64,000 nt of DNA from Solanum dulcamara. Its lineage: Eukaryota > Streptophyta > Magnoliopsida > Solanales > Solanaceae. Made by a program: the position numbers and the translations under genes. The notes under the pieces were generated by a model. That model made no database searches, was not told where the DNA came from, and saw nothing but the letters and a program-made list of their open reading frames with translations. The stretch is taken from contig NC_077237.1 in the NCBI RefSeq assembly GCF_947179165.1, positions 12,428,235 through 12,492,234 on the forward strand. Direction: 5' to 3'. Shown here piece after piece: positions 1-11,689 of this stretch (its first letter is position 1; each line of letters starts with the position of its first letter).

Positions 1-1232
1 TCTTGATGGCACTGATATTGACTTGTACTTGAATTCAAAAGCTTAATCTAATTCTCGACGAATTTGATCTTGACATGTACTTGAATTTGGTTGCTTGAAT
101 AATGCTCGAATTTGTAGCTTGTAACTTGTAGAGAAAGTTTGATCTAGCTACATCTCTCTCTATCATCTTGTTTGAATTTTGGTCCCTTTTTTTAAATTAT
201 AAGACCCATATTAATAGTTATATAGTAATAAAGATAAATTGTTTTTGACCAATCAAAATGATATGACATGACGATATTTATTTGCTAGAACATGTTACTG
301 ATACACGTGACACAATAAACAAAGAAATACTAAAAATAGTAGAATGAATCATTCTTTGAATTACCCAGAACCTAGCCAAAACCATTGAACCCTATAATGC
401 TGAGATTACTGCTGAAAAACTCCATAAACCTAACCAAACAAATCACAACAAATGAAGAAATAACAAAAATATTTCTTGGAATCTGTGCCTAAGTACGAAA
501 ACTAACCAGAAAATTCTTTTTTTTTGGGGGGTCAAAATAGCCCTTTCAAAAAATCCAAAATGTAAATTTTCTTCTTCTGCTGCAATGTGAATGTTATTTT
601 GTATTCTTAATTAGTCCTGCGTATTGAGCTTGCCTAAAAGCTATTATTAAATAGGCAAACCGTACATCAAATGATCTTGCATAAAAATGAGTACCAAGTA
701 AAATAAAAATGAATAATGTCGGTGGAATACAAATGAGGTTTTGCGTGAAAAGTAAAATAAAAAATAAAATTATAAGATACAAGTACGATTTTTGTCTTGT
801 GACATAAAGATTTTCTCAAAATCCTACATTATTGTATGGAGATGTATTCTCCTATGGTAGATGCAATAAGGTTCCTTAGCAGTTTGACAATATATGAAAA
901 AATTAAATATGTATAATGAGTTGTTGTCATTATGATTAGCTAGACAACGAAGTTTATATGAAAATTTCTTGAAGAATTTGAAAGGTTTAAAACTATTCCA
1001 AATTCACACAATGGGTGTAATAATGCTTGACAAAAAGAAAGATCTATTTTGATCTCATGAAAATGGTAAAAAGTACCATGTCTTAGTACAATTTGTGACT
1101 ATATACATATATATCCTTTTATTACTATCCAAAAGATAATGCTTTCTATTAATGTGCAAAAGAAGATAGAACCCTTTTATCTGTGGGGACATAAGAGTGA
1201 ATCAAATATTGATATAAATTTATTGATGTTAA
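1..1232. other. AT-rich non-coding DNA
   Basis: No reading frame, RNA gene or terminal repeat could be supported here. The only frame of any length, on the minus strand near 594-782, is a hydrophobic low-complexity translation of T-rich DNA. The stretch ends at the target-site duplication of the first solo LTR. Confidence 0.6.
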
Positions 1233-3682
1233 TGTAATACCCCTCAAAAATTTCCCCCTAAGATTCGGTCCTTCCTTGTACACGTGTGGGGCCCGTCGTA
1301 TTTAGTTCGAAGTATGTGCTTGAGTTAAGATGAGTCCCTGAGAAACTAAAGAGCGTTGAAGGTGATGTGGGGTCATAGAGGACCCCTAGGACCGAGCTAA
1401 GCCCAAAAGATCTGTCGTGGCTAAGTTTAGGATGAGTTCGTATAAGGGTCGACTTTTAACAACCCTATCTTTTGAAGGACGTCAATCTGGGTGGCCCACG
1501 ACCTATCAAATTAAAGGTCGTCAAGTCTTCTTTCCAACGCCACCAAGAACGTAAATTTCGGAGTTTGGAGTCAAAAGATATGACGATCCTAAGATGAACT
1601 AGCACGGCAGGAATTTCATTTTTGGCCTGGGTTGCAACTGCTGGGGAAATGGCCTTGGCACTGTAAGGGCGCGACGCGCCACTATCGCGCCAGAAACATG
1701 CCTCAGTAGTTTGGTCCTTAGCGCGACGCGCCACTAAAAGTTGTGCAAGGTTTTTCAGGCCAAATTTCCAAAACCCAGAAAATATGGCCTTGGCGCTGTA
1801 AGGGCGCGACGCGCCACTATCGCGCCAGAAACATGTCTCAGTAGTTTGGTCTCTGGCGCGGCGCGCCACTACGAGGTGTGCAGGTTTTAGGCGTATTCAG
1901 CCTGGCGCTGCAATGGCGCGACGCGCCACTATCGCGCTAGGTGCCTTTTTAGCCTATTTTCAGAACTTTTGAGATGGGGCAATTTGGGAATTTCCCCAAA
2001 TTATAAATGTATCACCTTAGACTATTTTGGGATCATTTCTTCAGCCCCCACTCTCTCTCTAAAAGCCCTAGAAACCTCTTCTCTCTCTCTTCTTCTTCCT
2101 CTCTAAATCCTCCTCCAACAAGAAGAGTTCCAAGAGCTTCAAGGTTTGAGTTCTCCATTGAAGAGCTAACCACAAGGTTTTCTTCAAGTCTTCACTAAGG
2201 TATGTAAGGCTATCTAAAACATGGGTTGAGTCCACCCATGTGCCCTACTCTTGCTTTGAGGTTAGATGTTCATGAAAATAGAGTTTCTTGGTATGGTTTA
2301 TGCTTGTATGAACTTTGTCCCCTACTTATTTGATTCTATGTGTGTTGATGTTGTTGAGCTAAGAAGTTCCTAAAATGAGCCTTTATGTGAGTATGAGTCG
2401 ATGAAGATGAGTTGTTAAATATGTTTTATTGATCTTCTTAATTATGCAGTTTATGATAAGGATGCTATTTTCTTTAAAATGTTGCTTATCTTAAATTGTT
2501 GACTTAAAGCCTTGGAGTTGTGATGAGTTTCGAAGATTGAGTAAATGGATAGAGGAAATGATTGGTTGTGCTTATATGTTGCTATAAATGTGCATTCAAA
2601 TTTCTTTTGAAAGATATGACTAAGATTGACCGGATAGTATGATTGGAAAAGATTTGATCATGATAGAGTTGATGAGTTGGCAAGGTTGTAATGAGACTTG
2701 TCGATATGATTTGATTGAGTTGATTGGATGGAGTTTTATGAGCATTGAGTCTTGGGAGGAGTATCGAGCACCGAATTGGACAAGAGTAAAGTCTATACTC
2801 GAACCCAATAACTATGTCGCCAAACGTAGGAGGGGATTGAACCGTTAAAGTCGGATGCTTCCCCAAAAATATTTGTCCTGACATTATAGGACTTGGTTGG
2901 ATTGGATCCATGATTGGTTGATTCGTTCATACCCTGGCAAGGTATGAACGGACGCGGCAACAACGTCGGTTTGTTGTACTTTCACAGGCTCATAAGTGAT
3001 GGTTGTACGGTAGGAGAAACTCCCAAATAGGTCTTGATAGTACTCTGAGTCGGATTGAGTTGAATTGTATGTGATTGGTCCCGTCTAAACCATATCCTTG
3101 TTTAGACTTAGGGCACTTGATTGAGTTGTTATTTCCCTTGAGTTGAGATCCGAGTTGATTTGTTTTCTCTGATGTTCGTTGTATTCGGCCATTTTACATA
3201 CTCGTACATTCCATGTACTGACGCCATTTGGCCTGCATCGTTTCATGATGCAGAGACAGGTACTAGAGATCATCAACCGGCGCTCCGTTGAAGACCCACA
3301 TACACTTCCAGCTAGTTGGTGAGTCCTCCTAGTTCCCGGAGGATATTGAGCCTTCTTGTACAGTTTTGTTGTCATTTCTTTTACTTTGATTGTTGGTAGC
3401 CATGGACTTGTCATTGACACCTTTTAGACTTGGATAGAGGCTTCATACACTGGAGTGTAGGGAGGTTGAATGGTTAATTCGAGGAGTCTTATTATTTTTG
3501 TTCTTGAGTTGATGAATGCTTGGCCTTCGGCCCTCATATTGCGAATAGTATTTCATTAATTGAGTTTCCGCTAAGAAAAACGTGATTGAATGAATGTGTG
3601 ACTGGACCAGGTGGTTCGCTTGGAGGACAGAAATGGCCTTCGGGTGCCGGTTACGTCTAGGGTACCCTCCCGAGGCGTGACA
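1233..3682 (+). mobile_element. Solo LTR A (Ty3-gypsy type), plus orientation
   Basis: The segment starts TGTAATACCCCTC and ends GGCGTGACA, the TG...CA ends of an LTR. It is flanked by a perfect 5-bp duplication GTTAA (1228-1232 and 3683-3687), so both ends are exact. Primer binding site, polypurine tract and polyprotein are all absent, so it is a solo LTR of about 2450 bp left by recombination between the two LTRs of a full element. A closely related copy lies in inverse orientation at 37858-40293, and a diverged relative at 27365-29916. Reading frames inside (for example 1465-1869 minus) only translate its GC-rich minisatellite. Assignment to Ty3-gypsy rests on LTR length and end sequence and is inferred. 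Confidence 0.9.
1651..1950. repeat. GC-rich palindromic minisatellite in solo LTR A
   Basis: A unit of about 135 bp starts at 1651 and again at 1786, with a partial third unit from about 1900. Each unit carries odd-length palindromes of the type TGGCGCGACGCGCCA. These GC islands stand out against the AT-rich surroundings. The same array is present in reverse at 39590-39890 and in diverged form at 29350-29520. Confidence 0.8.
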
Positions 3683-5054
3683 GTTAACCAATATTATCAA
3701 GGTTTATAATTGGTTATGAAAGTTCAAGAAAATTATCCATTTTATATTAAGTTTGATATCAAGAAAGTTATTTGTTTGTGTGTGAGAATACTACTCTATT
3801 AGGTTATTCTCCGAGGCAGACAGTTTTTGTGATCATGCGAATGATAGTATCCGCTACTTTGTTGTTGATATGAAAGAGGAATTTGTCTGCGACAATAAAA
3901 AAGTGAATAAAATAGTCAAGAATGTATTTGGTTGAGCATATGGGTCATGGGCCCACCATGCTTCTTCCCACTTCACCCCAAAATTACCAGTCTACAACCA
4001 TAGTCACTCAATGGTTCCACATAACTTATCACTAGTCTTGAACCAATTGTCTTACAATATAAGAATCTATCCATCTCACAACTATATTCAAAATTAACTC
4101 CGATTTCTATGTGACAACTGCCACTTCTACTATTACTGACTGAACTCCAATGAGTACAACTTACTGCTAACAAGAAACCTCCACTTTTAATGCTAAAGGT
4201 ATAAAATATCACACATATCTTAACGTGGCCTAACCAGGTCCACCATCTTATCCACGAATGAGTCTATATTGACTCGTAGTCCTTTACTAATAACATACCA
4301 TATAATCGACGGGCTCTCTTATAAGTCCTTTTTCCCTAGCTCATTAACAGCTACACCCACTATTCCACAATTTACAATTATCATCAGGTCCTCTCATGGG
4401 ACCATTCACACACACATACTTGGCCCTCTCATGGGATCCAAACTCAACTATATATGTATCAGAATGTGACACCCGATCCAAGAACGTGTCAAAATGTGAC
4501 ACCCGATCCATTAATGTGTTGGAATGTGACATCCGATCCTCACCACCACAAAATTCACATTTATAATCAAATAAATCAATGGAACAATGCACATAGTCAC
4601 TCCAGACATACACTAACTCACCAATATTGCTAACCCCTAAGATTTATCACACACATTCACATAAATTCTATCAGTGTACATACAATGATGTCATTTACAA
4701 ATACACTCATCTAAATATAATAATATCACCGCTAATTTCTCTAAAAATCATTACACAACTTCCTTACTGAGGTCACTTCAAGTTGAACCACTAATAATAC
4801 CTGAATTCCTGCCCATAACTAGTGACCTAGAGCTTAATTATACAACTTCTCATTAAATCCCCTTCTATACTACGCAATGTTTATAGATCTAGCTACTCAA
4901 ATAAGAGAAGCCTAGCCTACTTAGGAGCCAAGCAGCAGCGGAGAGATAACACGGCTCAATTCCTTGGTTCCAAATGTCTTAGGGCAATATGGGCCTGAAT
5001 TCTGTAAGTTGGAATCCTTCCAGTGCTGAGATTCCTTCACCACCTTTTTTCAAG
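3683..5054. other. Non-coding, probably LTR relic
   Basis: No gene is visible. The stretch contains a short tandem repeat (4461-4540). It runs into a block ending TCAGGTCATTACA at 5302, which looks like the reverse-complemented start of an LTR, so part of it may be an old minus-strand LTR. The other end could not be placed. Confidence 0.4.
4461..4540. repeat. 30-bp tandem repeat, about 2.7 units
   Basis: Units start at 4461, 4491 and 4521 and share the core AATGTGACACCCGATCC. The arrangement resembles tandem repeats seen inside other LTRs of this window. Confidence 0.8.
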
Positions 5055-5302
5055 TCAGGAGAAGCCTTTGGAGGGTTTTTGCAATAACCCTCCCCTCTAA
5101 CCTACCCTTGAAAGAAGTGGCATAAATAAGAAAATCATGATTTAAGTTCTGTCCCACGTCTTCCCGCTCTAGCGGCCTTATTCTTGCTCTGGCACGCTTC
5201 TATAGCGGGACTCTCCTACTCTGGCAGAATTATGAGACCTAGTTGAGTTAGTTTTCTCGCGGTTTCTTCTAGTCTTAATTAAAGATGATTCAGGTCATTA
5301 CA
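5055..5302 (-). repeat. Direct repeat copy 1 (LTR-like)
   Basis: This block and 6856-7091 share sequence along their length, starting near AGGAGAAGCCTTTGGAGGG and ending CAGGTCATTACA. On the minus strand they begin TGTAATGACCTGAA, a typical LTR start. They are probably partial minus-strand LTRs of one decayed element, but no target-site duplication could be found. Confidence 0.6.
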
Positions 5303-6295
5303 ATCGATACTAATTTACATCTCGTTCGTCCCTGAATGATACATGAGAAGAAGGCATAAACTCCTCGGGCATGCTTGAAAGAAGACTTTTGCCCAAGGCC
5401 TAGGGGAAAATATGAGTACCCTAAACTATGGCCCGAAATTACCCTGAATGTACACTCGATGAGAATTACAATTGAAATTCGATCCAATAATTCGACCCTA
5501 CTGTCCGCACCATCCCACTTTGGCGGGCCCTTCCCGCTGGAGCGGTGCTTCAGAGGCGGGGTACCGTCCACTTTGGTGGGATTTCGCGGATAGTATAGGG
5601 GAGGAGAAGAATGGTTTTCCCTATTCTTCTTACTTCTACACTCAAATTTCCCCAAAAAAACTCTCAAACCCCTTGCTTCGATCGTCTATTTTATGGTAAG
5701 AATCTTGTCCAGAACTTTAGATTTATGCTACTAATTACATTCTAACGATAACATGCTAAGAATCAGTAGAATAAAAGGCCCATGGGGTAGTTTTTCAACC
5801 TTTTTGAAATACAGTGCTCTCATTGGTAGATTAACGTAGCATGGACCTTCCCCTTACGTCCATAATGTCTTCATGATGTCTTGGCGTAAGGTTAACAAAT
5901 TTTACCCAAATCGGGTTAGAATACGGGGATGGAAGTTGAAAAGTTTTTCTTGGCCAACTTTTGATTAGTCTAAGTATTTGGAGTTTTTGAACCAAACTCC
6001 TTTATAATAAAGGGTGGTAGGTTACTTAGGAGCACTGATCGATAATGATTTTGGAGTAAACAAGTGATTTGGGGTAGGGAGGCTCCATGAACAAACATGG
6101 TGTTCTTCCCAGATGAAGCCCGCTCTGGCGACCTTCATCCTGCTCTAGCGGGATCCTGCCGCTTTAGCAAGATTTTGCCAGGCAGTGGTTTTGCCTTTGG
6201 GTCCATTTCCTCCCGCTCTTCCTTCTAACCTCAGCTTTTACACATTTACTATCGATTTCTAACTAAAATTTCTTAAAATTCATAGGTACAATATT
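5303..6295. other. Non-coding interior of a decayed element
   Basis: The sequence lies between the two direct repeats and carries several GC-rich CCCGCTCTAGCGGG-like words, also present in the repeats themselves. The short frames at 5290-5699 are not conserved-looking and overlap each other on both strands. No function can be assigned. Confidence 0.4.
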
Positions 6296-6860
6296 ATGGC
6301 ACACAACGTCGATGCCAACCTCCCTATCGTCCGATTTCTCGATGCCGCCACCCGAGAGAGGCATCACGATTATCAGAACAATAAGTTCCTACCTAAGAGA
6401 GGTTTCCATATGTTTGGAGTGGTTGGCAAGATACCTACTTCCATCCTTGACTTGAGGATTTTGAGTGGGGCCCTATGACTGAAACCCCTCTCTCCGCCTA
6501 CATAGGCTGGGTAAGAAAGTTCTATGCCATACTCCCTACGGTACATTAGGACAACTCTGACCCCACCATTCACATCAGAGGTGTGGACACCCCACTGAAT
6601 CCTCACTACATCAATGTTGTACTAGGGGTACTTGACGCCTCCAATGCTAACTATGAGGCCAAGTTGAGGGAGATGAATCTAGAGTAGTTACGGGAAACTC
6701 TAGTGGGCCCAGAGCATCGGAATAAGGTCTATTGGCCCAGCACAGAGGGCATCTCCAGCACTAACTAGTCAGACGAGGCCAAGAGATGGCTACACCTGGT
6801 GGCCAAGAGGATCCGCCCATCCGACAACCGCACTGACGTGACCTTCCCTTCCTTTTCCGA
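6296..6860 (+). pseudogene. Decayed 'putative plant transposon protein' domain
   Basis: An ATG at 6296 opens a 60-codon frame. After a frame change, a second frame with scattered stops reads through about 6855. It includes the recognisable segments IHIRGVDTPLNPHYINVV, YEAKLREMNLE and AKRWLHLVAKRIRPS. These fit the putative plant transposon protein domain (the PF20167 type) that is abundant in nightshade retroelements; this was recognised from memory, without a search. At least one frameshift and three internal stops make it non-functional. It runs straight into the second LTR-like repeat at 6856, so the 3' end of the domain is missing. The domain's biochemical role is not known to me. Confidence 0.5.
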
Positions 6861-7091
6861 AGTTAGGAGAAGCCTTTGGAGGGTTTTTGCAGTAACCCTC
6901 GCCTCTAACCTACCCTTGGAAGAAGTGGGGGAAATAAAAAAATTGTGATATAAGTTTTGTCCTACGTCCTCCTACTCTGGCGGCACCGCTATAGCAGGAC
7001 TCTCCCTCTCTAGCGGAATTATAGGACCCAGTTGAGTTAGTTTTCTAGTTGTTTCTTTTGGTCTTAATTAGCGACGGTTCAGGTCATTACA
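6856..7091 (-). repeat. Direct repeat copy 2 (LTR-like)
   Basis: Partner of 5055-5302 in the same orientation, with clear point differences and small indels. It starts directly after the transposon-protein relic and ends GGTCATTACA. Confidence 0.6.
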
Positions 7092-7430
7092 AAAAAGATC
7101 ATAATGCCCCTCACTAAAACTGAAATTGTAAGAGAAAATACACATAAATCATATTCCAATAATGCATTTTATGAAGTAACGGTAAATCACATTCAACGAA
7201 TGCGTTAATAAGAAAAGATAAAATGAAACAACGCGGACATGCCGTGCACTTTTCTGGTTAAGCAATTTTTTCCACGAAAAATTATCTTTTAATCCAATTG
7301 GCCTAAAATTCAATCGAGATCACTTTTCCACATGATTTTTCTGCTGATCGATATTCCAACCTCGAATTGGCTAAAAAAATTAGGGATGATATGTTATGCG
7401 AGCGCCTATCCTTAAATTTTTGGGTATAAT
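7092..7430. other. AT-rich spacer
   Basis: No feature could be supported. It ends where similarity between the two Sirevirus LTRs begins. Confidence 0.4.
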
Positions 7431-8283
7431 AGACCTGGTCCCATGAGTAAGTCTGTCTAAGATAAGAAAGTGGAGTACAACTATAAAGCTCTAAAAACTG
7501 CAGAGGTTGGTGGGCACTACAGTAGCGGTGTTGCAATAAGAAATTGCCTTGACCAACGACGTTGCTCCTAGGTTTTTTGTCTCGTATGAAAAGAACATTG
7601 TGAAAAGAAATATCAATCATTTGCAAATCAAGTTTATACACAAAGCAAAATCAATTTCAAGGAAGAACATTGCTCATACTCAACAAGGAGCTGATCCAGT
7701 GTTGTAACATCTTTAGTTGGATTTTGAGTTTTGTATCTTATGCTTTTATATTATAAATCTACTTCTATATTATAAAGGATAGTAGATCATTTCTTCTCTT
7801 ATCTTTTTATATTTGAGTTATTGGCTAGAGGTAGCCGAAGTGTGTTGTGGCTAGAGTTAGCCGTTAAAGTCTATATCAACTAGAGATAGTTGGTGTAGTG
7901 GGCAATAAAGTATTGCTTAGTTGTGTCTATAGTTAGTTGTGGTGTATTATTAAAGTCTACATTAGCTATAGTTAGTTGGTATAGTGAGAAATAGAGTTAT
8001 TACTTAGTTTGTTTTCTAATAAAGGTGTTACAAGGCGGAAGGGATTAAAAGTTTAATTCCTAGGTTGCAAGAGGTTGTAATCTGAAACTTGCCTCACTGC
8101 TTAGTGAAATTGTTGGTAAAATCCTGTAATACAGGTCAGATATTTTGCTTCGCTTGAGCAAGAAGGTTTTCACGTAAATATTATGTATCATTTAACCTTT
8201 TGCATCTATCTTGAGCATTCTGTTAACTGATTGTGTCAAGGGACTTGGTCTCTTGACTCATGATTGACTAATATAAACCATCA
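7431..8283 (+). repeat. Sirevirus 5' LTR (5'-truncated)
   Basis: Similarity to the downstream LTR begins at GACCTGGTCCCATGAGTAA and continues through repeated TAGAGTTAGCTG-like words. It ends ACCATCA just before the primer binding site. The first part of the LTR, present at 14611-14655, is missing here. Confidence 0.75.
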
Positions 8284-8285
8284 AT

Positions 8286-8297
8286 TGGTATTAGATC
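8286..8297 (+). promoter_or_regulatory. Primer binding site (tRNA-Met type)
   Basis: TGGTATTAGATC follows the LTR end by two bases. The copia consensus is TGGTATCAGAGC, so three positions differ. It would have primed minus-strand DNA synthesis. Confidence 0.6.
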
Positions 8298-8389
8298 TAG
8301 AACTCTCTATACATTTAACACCTAGAGAGGATCTTGCTAAGATTGCTGCTCCACCAAATTTGGAAGAAGGTTAGTCAATCACTAGACCC

Positions 8390-10130
8390 CCCTTCCCCAT
8401 TTTAATGGACAATATTATATGTGGTGGAAGATTATTATATGTGGTGGAAGATTAGGATGCAGGACTTCATCATGGGTGAAGATAGTGAGGTATGGGACAT
8501 CACTCTTGATCGACCATATGTGTCTATGAAGGAAGTTAAGAAAGAAGAAAGCACACAAGTTGTTCCTAAAACACGAAAGTAGTACAACAAAACTGATAGA
8601 AAAAAGATCAAAAAGAGCTATAAAGCAAAGCAGTTCCTGGTGTGCGGGATAGGGCTTGATGAGTACAACCGAATCTCGGTCTGTGAGTCTACTAAGAAGA
8701 TCTGGGACTGCTTAAACACAACCCATAAATGAACAAGTCAGGTGAAAGATTCTAAGGTGGATATGTTTATCACTTAATATGAGAAATTCACTATGAAGAA
8801 GATGAAACCATCTAGGAAATGTATACCAGGATTACTTCCATCACTAATGAGTTGCGTTTCCTATATGAGTAAATTTATCTAAGTAAACAAGTAAGAGAGA
8901 TACTAAGAATTCTTTCCAAATTTTGGGAAAGTAAAGTTGAAGTTATCATAGAGGCAAACCTGAAAACACTTGCCATTGATGAGTTAATTGGAAATCTCCA
9001 AACTTATGAGATGAATAATAAGAGCACTCTAAGAAAGTCCTGAGAAAAGAGAAAAATCAAGAAATCGAGGCCTCTCAAAGTGAGTTTAGTGAGGAGGATA
9101 AAGATATGGACTATCTTGCCCGAAGATATCATAAAATGTTAAGAGGAAATGGAGGTTTTATGAGAAAAAAAAATCAAAGAAAGCTCTCAAATAAAAATAA
9201 TCTTTCTCATAATTGTGGAAAACCTGGTCATTTCAGTAGAGATTGTCCGATGCACAGGATTGATTACAAGGATTATGTTAAAACTGATGGTGACAGAAAC
9301 AAATGGAGGGACCAGGTCCCAGAAATTCCAATATAAGAGTTGTTGCCGATTATGTTGTTAAAAATGCTCTTATTGTTTGGGGAGACTCATCAAGTGAATC
9401 TAATGAATCGAAGTTCCCAAAAGATGCGTTTATGATAGTAGTGGAAGATGATAAAAATTCTTTTCACTCATTATTTGCTCTCATGGCAAAATCAGGCGAT
9501 GCTGAGTATGATGAGGTAATACTTCTTGACATTAAGCACAATCTTAATGACTATTCACTTATGAAACTGAAAAGTCTAGCTAAAGTCCTGATTGACTTAT
9601 TTTTATGAGCTCACAACTAAAAAGGATGCATTGAGTGATAGTCTAGACATTCTTGAAAGTAAAAAAATTGCTTTGACCACTCTGCTTTTTGATTTTGGAG
9701 AAAAATTAGCTTCAGTAAGTGCCAAAAACATAGATCTTAAGGAGAAGTTGAAGAAAACTCCTGAGTCTATTTCAAAAGAAAAAAGTGAGGCTAGTAGACT
9801 TTAGCTAGAACTTGAAGAAAGGTTAAAGAAGTCTAAACTAAATATTGCAGTGTCTCTAGAAATAAATTCTCAGTTAGAGAGGGACCTGGTTTGAGTTAAG
9901 AAGGATCTTAACAAATCTCTTAAGTGGACCATATCCTCTAAAATTCTAGCTAGTTTAACTAGTCAAGGGCATAACAACAGCAAGGGTCTATGGTGTCAGA
10001 AGATTGATCCTCCATACAATCTCCATAGTAAATATGTATTTTTATCTGACAATGTGCCATGCATTCACTGTGGATGCAATGGACATCTTAAGAAGGATTG
10101 TGAATCTTGAAAAAAAATAAAAATTGAAAA
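8390..10130 (+). pseudogene. Sirevirus gag remnant
   Basis: Fragments of a capsid-type gag appear in changing frames. A first zinc knuckle near 9205-9246 (NCGKPGHFSRDC) has lost its first cysteine. It is followed by a charged, heptad-like stretch (about 9480-9950) rich in Lys, Glu and Leu, consistent with the coiled-coil extension of Sirevirus gag. A second knuckle, CIHCGCNGHLKKDC, is intact at 10060-10101. Stops interrupt at least at 9801-9803 and 9894-9896, and several frameshifts are needed to follow it. A 20-bp tandem duplication (8413-8453) lies near the start. The gag would package and condense element RNA; this copy cannot. Confidence 0.7.
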
Positions 10131-10329
10131 GAACTGTTCAAACTTTGTTGAACAGAAAAGGAATTTCAGAAAAAGACCAGGTTGGGTGTTTAAGGTGAAA
10201 AAAGTTAGATTTTTTGCTTGGACTAAGAAAGCATTGATTATACCTCTATCTTCATTTTGGAAACTCAACTTAAATGGGTTCCCAAGGCTAATAGGTAATT
10301 CCTTGGTGAAGGTCAGAGTAGGAGGAAGT

Positions 10330-11440
10330 AGTCATTGCTAGTTCATGGATAATGGATATTCCAAGCATATGACTTGCCAAATCGAAAACTTCCTCTCACT
10401 CAAGATAATTCAAGATGGAGTTGTCTCCTTTGGGAATGAAAAATAAGGAGTATATTCTTGGTGCTGGATAGACTGGAAGATATCTTGAACACACTATTGA
10501 AGATGTATACTATGTGTAATAATATGTACGTGGCTGACTTAAATTTAGTTCTTGGTGATAATCTTACATGTCTCCATGTACAATGTAAAAATATAGACTT
10601 ATGGTACTAAATATTAGGAATGTCTGTGTTTCTCTCCTCAGCAAACTAGTCTCAAGGAACTTGGTCCGTGGTGTACCAAAGATTAAATTTGCAAATGACA
10701 AAAATTTTGAGGCATATGTCAATGGCAAACAAACCAAGTTATCTTTCAAGAAAAAGAAACAAGTCAGCACTATCAGGCCTCCCGAGTTACTTTACATAGA
10801 CTTATGTGGACCTATAAAGGTTCAAAACAGAGGAGAAAATAAATATATCCTAGTTATTGTTAATTACTTCTCAAGATTCACTTGGACCATGTTTCTAAGG
10901 TCCAAAGATAAAATTTTTGAAATCCTGATGATCTTTAACAAGAAGATTCAAGTGAAGCTAAATTGTAAAATTGCAGGGACCAGGTCAGATCATGAAATAG
11001 AGTTTGAAAATGCAAAGATAGAGAATTTTTGTGCAAATCATGGGATCAATCATAATTTCTTAGCCCAAGGCTCCTCAACAGAATATGGTAGTTGAAAGGA
11101 AGAACATAAATGTAATTGATATTGCTAGAACTATGTTGATTGATGTTGATCATTCAAAGAACCTCTGAGCTAAATTCATCAACACTGCTTGTTGTGTCAC
11201 CAACATGTGCTTAATCAAGCCAACCTAAAACAAATCTCTTTATGAATTGCTAAACAATTGAAAGCCTAAGTTGAGTTACTAAAGGGATTTTTGTTGCAAA
11301 TGTTTTGTTTTGAATAATTGTAAGAATCATCTTAGGAAATTTAATCCAAAGAGTGATGAAGGAATATTTGTGGGATATTAGTCAACCAAAAAAAATCTTA
11401 CAGGGTCTACAATAAGAGAACATTATATTTTGAAGAAAGT
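10330..11440 (+). pseudogene. Sirevirus protease and integrase remnant
   Basis: An aspartic-protease-like site reads MDNGYSKHMT at 10345-10374, where copia elements normally have D-S-G. The integrase core follows at about 10770-11090: LLYIDLCGPI, then VNYFSRFTW, where the family has VDDYSRFTW (one catalytic-region Asp is Asn), then a later SDHEIEFEN segment. Stops occur after 11093 and onward. Integrase would insert the cDNA. The altered acidic residues plus the stops show it is inactive. Confidence 0.7.
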
Positions 11441-11689
11441 GTTCATGTCATCTTTGGTGAGTCAGGAGATATGAAAAAGCAGACGTACCAGGTCCTTAGG
11501 AAGATACCACTAGAATAACTGACTTGCAATACTCAGAGTCTTTTGTTAAGGTGATGGATGGACCTCGTACTATTCAGCCACAGTCATTCACAAGAAGATC
11601 AAACTAAAAGCATAAGTCATCTCATTCACTTTACAATCTCACTTCTCCCTTGGAATCGAGCATGCAAATAAAGAAGAACTACATCAGTT

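Noticed and set aside
1465..1869. 134-codon minus-strand frame with an internal repeat, and its relative at 39714-39929
   Set aside because: Both translate the GC-rich minisatellite of a solo LTR; the protein repeat simply follows the DNA repeat.
2582..2911. 109-codon minus-strand frame, also seen at 38577-38933
   Set aside because: Both copies lie inside solo LTRs A and B; shared openness reflects shared ancestry of the LTR, and the composition is not protein-like.
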